Shown here in pieces: positions 1 to 9,519 of a stretch of 64,000 nt of DNA. Each line of letters begins with the position of its first letter. Within the stretch, counting starts at the first letter, position 1. Under the pieces are notes generated by a model. That model worked only from the letters and a program-made list of their open reading frames with translations. It had not been told where the DNA came from and searched no databases. Made by a program: the position numbers and the translations under genes. The DNA comes from Actinacidiphila sp. DG2A-62 (GTDB taxonomy: Bacteria > Actinomycetota > Actinomycetes > Streptomycetales > Streptomycetaceae), in contig NZ_JAYMGI010000002.1 in NCBI RefSeq assembly GCF_035825295.1, forward strand, positions 5,757,501-5,821,500, in the 5' to 3' direction.

Positions 1-788
1 CCGGGCTGCCGCGCCTGGGCGGCCCGCCGCCGCAGCACCGCGAGGCCGACCACCAGCACGGCGGCCAGCGCGGCGACCGGCACCCACACCGTGCCCGAGG
101 TGTGCGCGCCGCCGCCGTCCGCGCCGCCGGGGTCGGCCGGGCCCGGGCTCAGCTCGACGGCCGGCACCGGGCGGCCGGCCAGCACGGCGCCGACGCCGTC
201 GGCCGCGCCGACCGCCGCGCCCGCCCAGTCGTTCACCCGCAGCGCCGGCTCGACGCCGCGGTCGCTCACCTCGTCCAGCTGGGCCTGCGTCAGCCCGGAG
301 TCCTGATCGGCGGAGACCGCGAACTGGCGGGCACGGGTGGCGACCGCGAGCAGCATGTCCTTACGGCCCAGGCCGTTCTTCACCGCGGTGGCGTCCGCCC
401 AGTCCTGCGCGCTGCCGCCGGAGAAGTCGTCGACGTACGCGACGAACAGCTGCACGCCGTCCGACCGGTCCAGCCGCGCCAGCGCCGCCCGCACCTCGGG
501 CAGCCGGTCGCCCAGCGCGCCCACCTGGTCGGTGACCTGGCCGCTGTGGGACAGCGGTATCGGCCCGTCCGCGGGTCCGAGGCGGTCGGGACCGGCCGCG
601 GCCGCGAGCCGGCCGCCGGGCCGGGCCGCCGCCGCCCGGTGCGGGTGCGCCGCGGCGGCGGGGCCCGCGGCGTGGGCGGGCACGGCGGTCAGGGCGAGGG
701 CCAGCGCCGGCGCCGCCGCGAGGGCCGCGAGGGCGGCGGACAGCGCCGCCCGGGCCCCGCGTCTGCCGCGCACCTCTCTCCTGCGCAC
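1..788 (-). CDS. TPM-domain secreted/membrane protein (partial, C-terminus outside window)
   Basis: Read on the minus strand, this open frame gives an N-terminal Ala/Leu-rich signal peptide ending near ...VPAHAAG, then a TPM-type domain with LFVAYVDDFSGGSAQDWAD and KNGLGRKDMLLAVATRARQF, typical of the actinobacterial TPM (TPM_phosphatase) family of extracytoplasmic proteins. Near the window edge there is a Val/Ala-rich membrane segment followed by arginines, so the protein is probably exported and membrane-anchored. I chose the GTG at 788 because GGGAGG lies 7 nt upstream; a second in-frame GTG at 815 is possible. The frame has no stop within the window, so the end is missing. The domain call is by recognition of conserved blocks; a specific function is not known to me. 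Confidence 0.75.
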   Translation of the reverse strand, partial: MRRREVRGRRGARAALSAALAALAAAPALALALTAVPAHAAGPAAAAHPHRAAAARPGGRLAAAAGPDRLGPADGPIPLSHSGQVTDQVGALGDRLPEVRAALARLDRSDGVQLFVAYVDDFSGGSAQDWADATAVKNGLGRKDMLLAVATRARQFAVSADQDSGLTQAQLDEVSDRGVEPALRVNDWAGAAVGAADGVGAVLAGRPVPAVELSPGPADPGGADGGGAHTSGTVWVPVAALAAVLVVGLAVLRRRAAQARQP

Positions 789-1015
789 CGCGCCGCCTCC
801 CGCTCGCCGCGCCACGGCGCACCCCGTGGCTCCTTTTGGGAGGCTATGCGCGGTTCGCCCGCCCCGCGACTCCGGGCCGCCTCGCGACTCCGGCTGTCCC
901 GTGACTCCGGGCCGTCCCGCGACTCCGGCCGTCCCGCGACTCCGGGCCGCCCGCGGCGCCCGGCCCCGCCCGCGGCCTTCCGCCGCCCGGGGCCGCGGCG
1001 CGCCGTACCGGGGCG

Positions 1016-1789
1016 CTACGGCTGCCCGCGGCGCCTGATCCGGGAGCCGAGCCAGACCAGCGGGTCGTACTTGCGGTCGACCGCGCGCTCCTTGAGCGGG
1101 ATCAGCGCGTTGTCGGTGATGTGGATGTGCTCCGGGCAGACCTCGGTGCAGCACTTGGTGATGTTGCAGTAGCCGAGCCCGTGGTCCTCCTGCGCCGACG
1201 ACGCGCGGTTCAGCCCGCGCTCGGCCGCCGCGTCCAGCGGGTGCATGTCCAGCTCGGCGACCCGCATCAGGAACCGCGGACCGGCGAAGGCCGGCTTGTT
1301 CTCCTCGTGGTCGCGCACCACGTGGCAGGTGTCCTGGCACAGGAAGCACTCGATGCACTTGCGGAACTCCTGCGAGCGCTCCACGTCGACCTGCTGCATC
1401 CGGTACTCGCCCGCCGCCACGCCCGCCGGCGGCACGAACGCCGGGACCTCCCGCGCCTTCTCGTAGTTGAACGACACGTCGGTCACCAGGTCGCGGATCA
1501 CCGGGAACGCCCGCAGCGGGGTGATCGTGACGGTCTCCTCGCGGGAGAACACCGACATCCGCGTCATGCACATCAGCCGCGGCCGGCCGTTCACCTCCGC
1601 GCTGCACGAGCCGCACTTGCCCGCCTTGCAGTTCCACCGCACCGCGAGGTCGGCCGCCTGGGTGGCCTGCAGCCGGTGCACGATGTCCAGCACCACCTCG
1701 CCGTCGTTGACCTCGACCTGGAAGTCCCGCAGTTCCCCGCCGTCGGCGTCGCCCCGCCAGACCCGGAAGTGGGCCGTGTACGTACTCAC
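1016..1789 (-). CDS. sdhB: Succinate dehydrogenase iron-sulfur subunit
   Basis: Electron-transfer subunit of complex II, passing electrons from the FAD of SdhA to quinone in the membrane. The 257-residue protein has the [2Fe-2S] cysteine cluster CKAGKCGSCSAEVNG near residue 55 and two further cluster motifs, CIECFLCQDTC and CNITKCCTEVCPEHI, in the C-terminal half. It starts with GTG at 1789, which overlaps the sdhA stop codon as GTGA, showing translational coupling. It is the last gene of the sdhC-sdhA-sdhB operon. The sequence style matches the actinobacterial Sdh1 type (M. tuberculosis Rv0247c group) rather than the four-subunit sdhCDAB enzyme; this is from memory of family features. Confidence 0.95.
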   Translation of the reverse strand: MSTYTAHFRVWRGDADGGELRDFQVEVNDGEVVLDIVHRLQATQAADLAVRWNCKAGKCGSCSAEVNGRPRLMCMTRMSVFSREETVTITPLRAFPVIRDLVTDVSFNYEKAREVPAFVPPAGVAAGEYRMQQVDVERSQEFRKCIECFLCQDTCHVVRDHEENKPAFAGPRFLMRVAELDMHPLDAAAERGLNRASSAQEDHGLGYCNITKCCTEVCPEHIHITDNALIPLKERAVDRKYDPLVWLGSRIRRRGQP

Positions 1790-3693
1790 GCGTCGAGCTC
1801 CTCGTCCGTCAGGTATTTGAGCAGCTCGTCCCGCTCGAACAGGGCGAGCAGGTCGGGCCGGATCGGGTCCATCGGGCGCTTGCGCAGGCCCACCGCGGCG
1901 CCGTCCGCGCCGAGTTCGCAGACCAGGTTGACCTTGCGCCAGGCGCGGTCCATCTCCGGGTGGTCGTCGCGGGTGTGGCCGCCGCGGCTCTCGGTGCGCT
2001 CCAGCGCCGCGCGCGCCACGCACTCGCTGACCAGCAGCATGTTCCGCAGGTCGACGGCCAGGTGCCAGCCCGGGTTGAACTGCCGGTGGCCCTCCACCCC
2101 GGCCCGCCGCGCCCGGGTCTTGAGCGCCTCGAGACGCTCCAGCGCGCGTTCCATCTCCGGGCCGCGCCGGATGATGCCGACCAGGTCGTTCATCACCTGC
2201 TGGAGCTCCTGGTGCAGGGTGTACGGGTTCTCCGCCGCGCTCGCCTCCGCCGCCGCGAACGGCCGCAGCGCCTCCTCGGCCGCGGCGTCCACCGCCGCGT
2301 CGTCGGCCACCGGCCGCTCGCCCGGGGCCAGCGCCGCCGCGTACTCGGCCGCGAACAGCCCCGCGCGGCGGCCGAAGACCAGCAGGTCGGACAGGGAGTT
2401 GCCGCCCAGCCGGTTGGAGCCGTGCATGCCGCCGGCCACCTCGCCGGCCGCGAACAGGCCCGGCACACCGCGGGCCGCCGCGGTGTCCGGGTCCACGTCG
2501 ACGCCGCCCATCATGTAGTGGCAGGTCGGGCCGACCTCCATCGCCTCGGCGGTGATGTCGACGTCGGCCAGCTCCTTGAACTGGTGGTGCATCGACGGCA
2601 GCCGGCGCCTGATCTCCTCCGCGGACAGCCGCGTCGACACGTCGAGGTAGACCCCGCCGTGCGGGGTGCCGCGGCCCGCCTTGACCTCGGAGTTGATGGC
2701 GCGGGCCACCTCGTCGCGGGGGAGCAGCTCCGGCGGCCTGCGGTGGTGGTCCGGGTCGGTGTACCAGCCGTCCGCCTCCTGCTCGCTCTGCGCGTACTTC
2801 TCCTTGAAGACGTCCGGCACGTAGTCGAACATGAAGCGCTTGCCGTCGCTGTTGCGCAGCACCCCGCCGTCGCCGCGCACCGACTCGGTGACCAGGATGC
2901 CCTTGACCGACGGCGGCCAGACCATGCCGGTGGGGTGGAACTGGATGAACTCCATGTTGATCAGCGGCGCCCCGGCCAGCAGCGCGAGCGCGTGCCCGTC
3001 GCCGGTGTACTCCCAGGAGTTGGAGGTCACCTTGAAGGACTTGCCGATGCCGCCGGTGGCCAGCACCACGGCGGGCGCGTCGATCACGAACAGCCGGCCG
3101 GACTCGCGGACGTAGCCGAAGACGCCGGCCACCTTGCCGCCCTCGCCGTCGCCGTCCTTGAGGATTCGGGTGACCGTGCACTCCTGGAAGACCTTCAGCC
3201 GCGCCTCGTAGTCGCCGGTCTCGGCGTGGTCCTCTTGCTGCAGCGAGACGATCTTCTGCTGGAGGGTGCGGATCAGTTCGAGCCCGGTGCGGTCGCCGAC
3301 GTGCGCCAGGCGCGGGTACTCGTGGCCGCCGAAGTTGCGCTGCGAGATCCTCCCGTCCGGCGTGCGGTCGAACAGCGCGCCCCAGGTCTCCAGTTCCCAG
3401 ACCCGGTCCGGCGCCTCCTTGGCGTGCAGCTCGGCCATCCGCCAGTGGTTGAGGAACTTGCCCCCGCGCATGGTGTCGCGGAAGTGCACCTGCCAGTTGT
3501 CGCCGGAGTTGACGTTGCCCATGCTGGCCGCGATGCCGCCCTCGGCCATCACCGTGTGGGCCTTGCCGAACAGCGACTTACAGATCACCGCGGTCCGCAA
3601 GCCCCGCTCCCGCGCCTCGATCGCCGCCCGCAGCCCCGCGCCGCCCGCGCCGACCACCACCACGTCGTACGCGTGCCGTTCTGCGTATCTCAC
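1786..3693 (-). CDS. sdhA: Succinate dehydrogenase/fumarate reductase flavoprotein subunit
   Basis: Catalytic FAD subunit oxidising succinate to fumarate at the cytoplasmic face. The 635-residue protein begins with the dinucleotide-binding motif VVVVGAGGAGLRAAIEA and has the HTVMAEGGIAASM block whose histidine is the likely covalent FAD attachment point. Active-site blocks follow (EFIQFHPTGM, and HYMMGGVDVD). The GTG start at 3693 overlaps the sdhC TAG stop by one base, and the gene ends in a GTGA overlap with sdhB. Length and motifs fit the family. An open frame continues upstream of the GTG, but that part is only the antisense-free shadow of sdhC in another frame. Confidence 0.95.
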   Translation of the reverse strand: MRYAERHAYDVVVVGAGGAGLRAAIEARERGLRTAVICKSLFGKAHTVMAEGGIAASMGNVNSGDNWQVHFRDTMRGGKFLNHWRMAELHAKEAPDRVWELETWGALFDRTPDGRISQRNFGGHEYPRLAHVGDRTGLELIRTLQQKIVSLQQEDHAETGDYEARLKVFQECTVTRILKDGDGEGGKVAGVFGYVRESGRLFVIDAPAVVLATGGIGKSFKVTSNSWEYTGDGHALALLAGAPLINMEFIQFHPTGMVWPPSVKGILVTESVRGDGGVLRNSDGKRFMFDYVPDVFKEKYAQSEQEADGWYTDPDHHRRPPELLPRDEVARAINSEVKAGRGTPHGGVYLDVSTRLSAEEIRRRLPSMHHQFKELADVDITAEAMEVGPTCHYMMGGVDVDPDTAAARGVPGLFAAGEVAGGMHGSNRLGGNSLSDLLVFGRRAGLFAAEYAAALAPGERPVADDAAVDAAAEEALRPFAAAEASAAENPYTLHQELQQVMNDLVGIIRRGPEMERALERLEALKTRARRAGVEGHRQFNPGWHLAVDLRNMLLVSECVARAALERTESRGGHTRDDHPEMDRAWRKVNLVCELGADGAAVGLRKRPMDPIRPDLLALFERDELLKYLTDEELDA

Positions 3694-4541
3694 TAGAAGA
3701 ACCTCGGATCGTCGAAGGCGCCGCTGGACACCAGGTACACGTACAGGTCCGCGATGCCGACGCTGACCAGCGAGGACCAGGCGAGCAGCATGTGGCGGCC
3801 GTTGAGCAGCCCCACCCAGTTCCACAGCCGGTAGCGCACCGGGTGGCGGGAGAAGTGCCGCAGCTTGCCGCCGATGATGTGCCGGCAGGAGTGGCAGGAC
3901 AGGGTGTACGCCCAGATCAGCGCGATGTTCGCGAGCATTACCAGGGTGCCCAGGCCCATGTGGCCCCAGTCGCCGTGGACGTCGCGGAAGCCGAGCGCGG
4001 TGTCGTACGTGAGCACGCCGGCCACCAGCAGCGCGAGGTAGAAGAAGTACCGGTGCGCGTTCTGCAGGATCAGCGGGAAGCGGGTCTCGCCGCTGTACGC
4101 CGCGTGCGGCTCGGCGACCGCGCAGGCCGGCGGCGAGGACCAGAAGCTGCGGTAGTACGCCTTGCGGTAGTAGTAGCAGGTCAGCCGGAAGCCCAGCGGG
4201 AAGACCAGCACCAGCAGCGCGGGGGACAGGCCCCACCAGTGCCCGAACAGCGCCCAGTCGGCGCCGCCCTTCATGTCGGTGCAGCGGGAGGCGAGGCAGG
4301 GCGAGTAGAACGGCGAGACGTAGGGCGCGGCGTAGTAGTGCGCGTCGGCGAACGCCCGCCAGGTCGAGTACGCCACGAAGGCGGCGAGACCGAGCGCGGT
4401 GACCAGCGGCGGCAGCCACCACCGGTCGGTCCGCAGGTGCGGGGCCTCGATCGCGGCGCGTCCGGGGGAGCGGACGCCGCGGCCGGGCGGGGGCTGCGAT
4501 GACGGTGTTTCCGGGGTGGCTGATGTGGTTCCGGTGGCCAA
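3693..4541 (-). CDS. sdhC: Succinate dehydrogenase membrane-anchor subunit (single-subunit, Sdh1 type)
   Basis: Membrane anchor of complex II. The 282-residue protein has about five hydrophobic segments (around residues 45-62, 105-120, 165-185, 193-215 and 255-272) and histidines such as CHSCRHIIGGK that could bind haem. One larger anchor in place of separate SdhC and SdhD proteins is the arrangement in mycobacterial Sdh1. The start is TTG at 4541, preceded by GGAG at about 7 nt; no better start lies in frame. The Pro/Ser-rich first 35 residues look disordered. It is the first gene of the operon and overlaps sdhA by one base. Confidence 0.85.
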   Translation of the reverse strand: MATGTTSATPETPSSQPPPGRGVRSPGRAAIEAPHLRTDRWWLPPLVTALGLAAFVAYSTWRAFADAHYYAAPYVSPFYSPCLASRCTDMKGGADWALFGHWWGLSPALLVLVFPLGFRLTCYYYRKAYYRSFWSSPPACAVAEPHAAYSGETRFPLILQNAHRYFFYLALLVAGVLTYDTALGFRDVHGDWGHMGLGTLVMLANIALIWAYTLSCHSCRHIIGGKLRHFSRHPVRYRLWNWVGLLNGRHMLLAWSSLVSVGIADLYVYLVSSGAFDDPRFF

Positions 4542-4593
4542 AGGGGACTCCGATGGAGCGGGGGTGAGGGGGCCTGGTCCGCGGACGGCCGGG

Positions 4594-4881
4594 TCAGGGC
4601 GCGTGCCGGTACGGCGAGCCCAGTCCCTCGTCCTCGGCGTCCGTCCACAGCCCGCGGTCGTAGGGGGCGTCGGGGACCGTCACCATGTCGACCTCGCGGT
4701 CGTTCGCCGCGGCGGGGGCGGAGGCCTGCAGCAGGCCGAGGCTCTCGCGCAGGTGGGCGGCGTCGGCGCGGACCCGCCGCATGTCGAGGGTGTCGCCGGC
4801 CTGCTCGTCCAGCCGCGCGACGCAGCGCATCAGGTCGTCGAGCCGTCGCTGTACCGAGGTCAGGTCGTCGTGCAGGGACAT
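4594..4881 (-). CDS. Small conserved hypothetical protein (95 aa)
   Basis: A 95-residue acidic protein with a helical N-terminal half rich in Arg, Asp and Leu (LTSVQRRLDDLMRCVARLDE), likely to form an amphipathic or coiled-coil helix, followed by an Ala-rich linker and a short tail. There are no membrane segments. ATG at 4881 has GTGAGGG about 6-8 nt upstream. The gene lies 52 bp before the sdhC start in the same direction, so it may be co-transcribed with the sdh operon. I do not recognise a family; codon use matches its neighbours. Confidence 0.65.
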   Translation of the reverse strand: MSLHDDLTSVQRRLDDLMRCVARLDEQAGDTLDMRRVRADAAHLRESLGLLQASAPAAANDREVDMVTVPDAPYDRGLWTDAEDEGLGSPYRHAP

Positions 4882-5238
4882 GGGGTGCCCTCACCATCTG
4901 CCGCCGTGCGGTGGGTGTGACGTGGCCGCTCGCGCGGATCGGTCGCTCGCGCGGTCGCGGAAGCGAGTGTCGCGCGTCACACCGGCTCTTGGGAAGACGG
5001 CTGCATGGATTCCCGCGGGAGGTGGTAAAGCGGGCCCGCATCTCGGGCCGGACCGGGCGCGGGGTCGGCCGGACGGGTGGTGTTGCGGGGGCGCCGCGGC
5101 GGGTCGGCCGTCGGTGGCGGCGGGCCGTGGTGTGCCATGGCGTCCGTATTTGCCCGACAAACAGCACGTCTGACCAGATGACTGTCCCGGACGCCGCGGG
5201 TCCTTCCGCCGGACCGCCGGGGCGCGGAGGTGTCACCC
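4882..5238. other. Divergent intergenic region, sdh side / peptide-binding lipoprotein
   Basis: This 357-bp gap separates two divergent genes and should hold both promoters. I see no clear -35/-10 pair, tRNA, repeat or riboswitch. The only firm site is the ribosome-binding sequence GCGGAGGTG at the right end, which decides the ATG at 5239. Confidence 0.5.
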
Positions 5239-7041
5239 ATGAACCGCAGTGTGTCCCCGGCCGCTCCCCGAACGGCCGCTCCCGCCACGACCGCTTCCCG
5301 CCGGGCGGTCCGGATCGCCGTCGCGCTCACCGCCGGCGCGCTGCTCGGCCTCACCTCGGCCTGCTCCTCCGGCACTCACTCGGCGACGGTGCCGGGCGCC
5401 GACCTCGCCAAGGTCGCGCCCGCCAAGGTGCGCGACGGCGGCACCCTGCGCTGGGCCGTCGACAGCCTGCCGCGCACCCTGAACGCCTACCAGTCCGACG
5501 CCGACCAGGACACCACGACCATCGCGGACGCGACGCTGCCGCAGATGTTCACCCTGGACCAGCACGGCACCCCGCACGCCGACGCGGACTTCGTCACCAA
5601 GGCCGAGGTCACCGCGACCGAGCCGCGCCAGGTGGTCACGTACACCCTGAACCCGAAGGCGCGGTGGAGCGACGGCCGCGCGGTCGGCGTGGCGGACTTC
5701 GCCGCCCAGTGGAAGGCGCTGAACGGCCGGAACTCCGCCTACTGGACGGCCGGCGCGGCCGGCTACGACCGCATCTCGGCGGTCGCCGCCGGCAAGGAGG
5801 CGCACCAGGTCCAGGTCACCTTCGCCACGCCGTACGCGGACTGGCGGTCGCTGTTCAGCCCGCTGTACCCGAAGGCGGTGACCGCCGACCCCGACGCGTT
5901 CAACGACGGCGCCCGCACCAAGCTGCCCGCCGTGGCCGGACCCTTCGCGGTGCGGGCGGTGGACGCCAAGGCCGGCACGGTCACGCTGACGCGCAACGGC
6001 GCCTGGTGGGGCGAGCGGCCCAAGCTCGACACGATCGTGCTGACCGCGGTGCCGCGGGCGCAGCGCGCCGCCCAGCTCGCGGCCGGCAAGCTCGACGTCG
6101 CCGAGGTCGACCCCGGCGCGCTGCCCGCGGTGCGCCGCACGGCCGGCGTCGCGGTGCACACCGCGCCCGCCGCGGCCTACGCCCAGCTGGCCATCAACGG
6201 CACCTCGCCCTCGCTCACCGACGAGCGGGTGCGGCACGCGGTGGCCCGCGCGATCGACCGCAAGGCCATCGCCAAGGCGGTGCTCGGACCGCTCGGGCTG
6301 CCCGACGAGCCGCTCGGCAACCACCTCGTGCTGCCCTCCCAGCAGGGCTACGCCGACCACAGCTCGGCGCTCGGCGACCAGGACGTGGAGCAGGCCCAGG
6401 CGCTGCTGGCCGACGCGGGCTGGCAGCGCTCCACCGCCAAGACCGGCGAGAAGGCCGCGGGCAACGGCGACACCTCGGCGGCCGGCGCGCTGACCGTGGT
6501 GGAGCCGGCCCGCGCGGTGACCAAGAGCGGCAAGCAGCTCACGCTGCGGATGGTGCTGCCCGCGGACTCGCCGACGCTGGACGACGTCGGCGGCCGGATC
6601 GCCCGGATGCTGTCCGGGATCGGCGTGCGCACCGAGATCAGCAAGGTCAAGGACGACAGCTACTTCCAGGACCACATCGCCTCCGGCGACTTCGACCTGG
6701 CGCTGTACTCCTGGCCGGGCACCGCCTACCCGGCCACCGACGACATGCCGATCTTCGCCAAGCCGGTGCCGGCGCCCGACGGCTCGCTGAGCGTCGCGCA
6801 GAACTACAGCCGGGTCGGCACCGACCAGATCGACCAGCTCCTCAACCGGGCCGGCGCCGAGCTGGACGCCTCCGCGGCCCGCGACCTGACCGCCCAGGCC
6901 GACTCCCGCATCTGGGCCGCGGCCGGGTCCATCCCCCTCTACCAGCGCCCCGAGGTCGTCGCCCAGCGCACCACGGTCGCCAACGCCGGGGCCTTCGGCT
7001 TCCAGACCCCCGACTTCACCACCCTGGGCTTCACGAAGTAG
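5239..7041 (+). CDS. ABC-transporter family substrate-binding lipoprotein (oligopeptide type)
   Basis: Extracellular peptide-binding lipoprotein (SBP_bac_5 type) of 600 residues. It has a basic N-terminus, a hydrophobic stretch and a lipobox ending ...LTSACSSG, then a lobe starting GGTLRWAVDSLPRTLNAY. The family motifs WSDGRAVGVADF and DERVRHAVARAIDRKAI are present. ATG at 5239 is preferred over the in-frame GTG at 5230 because GGAGGTG sits 6 nt upstream of it. It stands alone with no permease or ATPase next to it, so it may feed one of the peptide ABC systems further along the window. A hairpin after the gene suggests monocistronic expression. Confidence 0.85.
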   Translation: MNRSVSPAAPRTAAPATTASRRAVRIAVALTAGALLGLTSACSSGTHSATVPGADLAKVAPAKVRDGGTLRWAVDSLPRTLNAYQSDADQDTTTIADATLPQMFTLDQHGTPHADADFVTKAEVTATEPRQVVTYTLNPKARWSDGRAVGVADFAAQWKALNGRNSAYWTAGAAGYDRISAVAAGKEAHQVQVTFATPYADWRSLFSPLYPKAVTADPDAFNDGARTKLPAVAGPFAVRAVDAKAGTVTLTRNGAWWGERPKLDTIVLTAVPRAQRAAQLAAGKLDVAEVDPGALPAVRRTAGVAVHTAPAAAYAQLAINGTSPSLTDERVRHAVARAIDRKAIAKAVLGPLGLPDEPLGNHLVLPSQQGYADHSSALGDQDVEQAQALLADAGWQRSTAKTGEKAAGNGDTSAAGALTVVEPARAVTKSGKQLTLRMVLPADSPTLDDVGGRIARMLSGIGVRTEISKVKDDSYFQDHIASGDFDLALYSWPGTAYPATDDMPIFAKPVPAPDGSLSVAQNYSRVGTDQIDQLLNRAGAELDASAARDLTAQADSRIWAAAGSIPLYQRPEVVAQRTTVANAGAFGFQTPDFTTLGFTK

Positions 7042-7078
7042 CCCCAGGCCCCCGCGCCGCCCGCGCCGCGTCCCGCCC

Positions 7079-7110
7079 GGCCCGCCCCCTCCCCCCGGAG
7101 GCGGCGGGCC
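7079..7110 (+). terminator. Probable terminator after lipoprotein gene
   Basis: An 8-bp perfect inverted repeat (GGCCCGCC / GGCGGGCC) with a 16-nt loop lies 38 bp after the stop codon, upstream of typA. The loop is long and there is no U-tract, so the call is tentative. Confidence 0.35.
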
Positions 7111-7229
7111 GGTCCGCGCCGCCGGGCCCGTACCATGGGGGGAGGCCGTGGCGGGAGTGCGCCCGGCGGGCGTGTGCGCCGGGAGCAGGGGCGCGACGTC
7201 ATCCACGATTCCCGGGAGAACGCCGCAGC

Positions 7230-9098
7230 ATGTCCACGCGCCACGACATCCGCAACGTCGCCATCGTCGCCCACGTCGACCACGGCAAGACGACCCTGGT
7301 CGACGCCATGCTCAAGCAGGCCGGAGCGTTCGCCGCGCACCAGCACGTGGACGACCGGGTGATGGACTCCAACGACCTGGAGCGCGAGAAGGGCATCACC
7401 ATTCTCGCCAAGAACACCGCCGTGAAGTACCACCCCAAGGACGGCGGGGACCCGGTCACCATCAACATCATCGACACCCCCGGCCACGCCGACTTCGGCG
7501 GCGAGGTGGAGCGCGGCCTGTCCATGGTCGACGCCGTCGTGCTGCTGGTCGACGCCTCCGAGGGCCCGCTGCCGCAGACCCGCTTCGTGCTGCGCAAGGC
7601 GCTCTCGGCCCGGCTTCCGGTGATCTTGTGCATCAACAAGACCGACCGCCCGGACGCCCGCATCGACGAGGTGGTCAACGAGACCTACGACCTCTTCCTC
7701 GACCTGGACGCCGACGAGGACCAGATCGAGTTCCCGATCGTCTACGCCTGCGCCCGCGACGGCGTCGCCTCGCTCACCAAGCCCGCCGACGGCACCGTGC
7801 CCGCGGACAGCGACAGCCTGGAGCCGTTCTTCTCCACCCTGCTCCAGCACGTCCCGGCCCCCACCTACGACGAGGACGCGCCGCTCCAGGCGCACGTCAC
7901 CAACCTCGACGCGGACAACTTCCTCGGCCGCATCGCGCTGCTGCGGGTCGAGCAGGGCCACCTGAAGAAGGGCCAGACGGTCGCCTGGATCAAGCGCGAC
8001 GGCACCACCTCCAACGTCCGCATCACCGAGCTGATGATGACCGAGGCGCTCACCCGCAAGGCCGCCGAGGCCGCCGGCCCCGGCGACATCTGCGCGGTGG
8101 CCGGCATCCCCGACATCATGATCGGCGAGACCCTCGCCGACCCGGAGAACCCGATCGCGCTCCCGCTGATCACCGTCGACGAGCCCGCCATCTCGATGAC
8201 CATCGGCACCAACACCTCCCCGCTGGTCGGCAAGGGCGGCAAGGGCCACAAGGTGACCGCCCGGCTGGTCAAGGACCGCCTGGAGCGCGAGCTGGTCGGC
8301 AACGTCTCGCTGCGCGTGCTGCCCACCGAGCGCCCCGACGCCTGGGAGGTGCAGGGCCGCGGCGAGCTGGCGCTGGCCATCCTGGTCGAGACGATGCGCC
8401 GCGAGGGCTTCGAGCTGACCGTCGGCAAGCCCGAGGTGGTCACCAAGGAAATCGACGGCAAGGTGCACGAGCCGATCGAGCGGATGACCATCGACTCGCC
8501 GGAGGAGCACCTCGGCGCCATCACCCAGCTGATGGCCGCCCGCAAGGGCCGTATGGAGACCATGACCAACCACGGCTCGGGCTGGATCCGGATGGAGTGG
8601 ATCGTGCCGTCCCGCGGCCTGATCGGCTTCCGCACCGAGTTCCTCACCCAGACCCGCGGCACCGGCATCGCGCACTCCATCTTCGAGGGCCACGAGCCGT
8701 GGTTCGGCGAGCTGCGCACCCGCAACAACGGTTCGCTGGTCGCCGACCGGTCCGGCGCGGTGACCGCGTTCGCGATGACCAACCTGCAGGAGCGCGGCGT
8801 GCTGTTCGTCGACCCGGGCACCGAGGTCTACGAGGGCATGATCGTCGGCGAGAACTCGCGCTCGGACGACATGGACGTGAACATCACCAAGGAGAAGAAG
8901 CTCACCAACATGCGGTCCTCGACCGCGGACGTGACCGAGTCGATCGTGCCGCCGCGCAAGCTCTCTCTGGAGCAGTCGCTGGAGTTCTGCCGGGACGACG
9001 AGTGCATCGAGGTCACTCCGGAGACCGTGCGCATCCGGAAGGTCGTCCTCGACCAGAAGGAGCGCGGCCGCGCGGCCGCACGCGCGAAGCACGCGTAG
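7230..9098 (+). CDS. typA: Ribosome-associated GTPase TypA/BipA
   Basis: Translational GTPase of the TypA/BipA family, 622 residues, which binds ribosomes and affects ribosome assembly and stress responses. The G motifs are [15 protein letters not shown] (G1), EREKGITI (G2), [15 protein letters not shown] (G3) and NKTDRP (G4), all within the first 150 residues. Elongation-factor-like domains II, III and V follow, then the BipA-specific C-terminal domain ending in a basic tail. ATG at 7230 has GGGAGAA about 10 nt upstream. The coding frame stays open far upstream of this ATG, but similarity starts only at [20 protein letters not shown], so the upstream part is a shadow. Confidence 0.97.
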   Translation: MSTRHDIRNVAIVAHVDHGKTTLVDAMLKQAGAFAAHQHVDDRVMDSNDLEREKGITILAKNTAVKYHPKDGGDPVTINIIDTPGHADFGGEVERGLSMVDAVVLLVDASEGPLPQTRFVLRKALSARLPVILCINKTDRPDARIDEVVNETYDLFLDLDADEDQIEFPIVYACARDGVASLTKPADGTVPADSDSLEPFFSTLLQHVPAPTYDEDAPLQAHVTNLDADNFLGRIALLRVEQGHLKKGQTVAWIKRDGTTSNVRITELMMTEALTRKAAEAAGPGDICAVAGIPDIMIGETLADPENPIALPLITVDEPAISMTIGTNTSPLVGKGGKGHKVTARLVKDRLERELVGNVSLRVLPTERPDAWEVQGRGELALAILVETMRREGFELTVGKPEVVTKEIDGKVHEPIERMTIDSPEEHLGAITQLMAARKGRMETMTNHGSGWIRMEWIVPSRGLIGFRTEFLTQTRGTGIAHSIFEGHEPWFGELRTRNNGSLVADRSGAVTAFAMTNLQERGVLFVDPGTEVYEGMIVGENSRSDDMDVNITKEKKLTNMRSSTADVTESIVPPRKLSLEQSLEFCRDDECIEVTPETVRIRKVVLDQKERGRAAARAKHA

Positions 9099-9109
9099 CG
9101 TGCACTTTT

Positions 9110-9130
9110 AGGGGCGCGGGGAACTGCGCG
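9110..9130 (+). repeat. Dispersed 21-bp intergenic repeat, copy 1
   Basis: AGGGGCGCGGGGAACTGCGC plus G. The identical 21 bp is at 61475-61495, and 20 of the 21 bp occur inverted at 21076-21095. All copies are intergenic. I recall this motif as common between genes in Streptomyces chromosomes; its role is unknown. Confidence 0.75.
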
Positions 9131-9436
9131 AGTAACCCTCCCCCAGAGCTTCGCATGGGAGGTGCCCCCAGCGGGCCGCAGGTCGTCACCGGCCCGGAGG
9201 GGCTGATCGGTTCGCTCCGGACCACCCGCCCGGTGGTGGGTTGCTCGCGAGGAGTCCCCTCTATGCGCACCATTGTACCGTCCGCAGAGGTCGCCCGATA
9301 GAGGTACGCGCCTTCTGACCTGCACAAACAGGCTCATGCGCGCCTCGGAGGAGGTGATGCGGCGCGCTGCTTCGGCCGGGCGTCACGAGGGAGGGGCCGC
9401 CCGATAGCCAGCCAGCACCAGGGGTCCGGCAGGCGG

Positions 9437-9484
9437 TCAAGAGTGAGCTTGCTCATCGCGTAGCGACGCCGTAGGCGCTCTTGA
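9437..9484 (+). other. Perfect 48-nt four-way-junction (cruciform or structured RNA) element
   Basis: A 7-bp closing stem, TCAAGAG (9437-9443) with CTCTTGA (9478-9484), encloses three adjacent hairpins with no unpaired base between them: TGAG-CTTG-CTCA (9444-9455), TCGC-GTA-GCGA (9456-9466) and CGCC-GTA-GGCG (9467-9477). Every position is either paired or in a 3-4-nt loop. It is not a tRNA: there is no acceptor end, anticodon loop or T-loop. It lies outside any gene at the edge of the island. It could be a small RNA, a recombination or attachment structure, or a palindromic mobile unit. Confidence 0.6.
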
Positions 9485-9519
9485 GGGCCTGGCGGAGCCC
9501 GTACCGTCAGAGAGAGGGC

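Noticed and set aside
361-822. A minus-strand gene starting at GTG 822 with AAAAGGAG upstream
   Set aside because: Despite the good ribosome-binding site, the frame gives Arg/Gly-rich noise, while the overlapping frame gives a signal peptide and TPM domain.
102-1172. A plus-strand protein over the first kilobase
   Set aside because: It is antisense to the TPM-domain and sdhB genes and consists of Arg/Ala/Gly low-complexity sequence.
4911-7229. An N-terminal extension of TypA
   Set aside because: The open frame covers the peptide-binding gene in another phase; homology starts exactly at ATG 7230.
9437-9484. A tRNA gene at the island edge
   Set aside because: The fold has four arms but no acceptor stem of tRNA form, no anticodon loop (loops are 3-4 nt) and no T-loop consensus.
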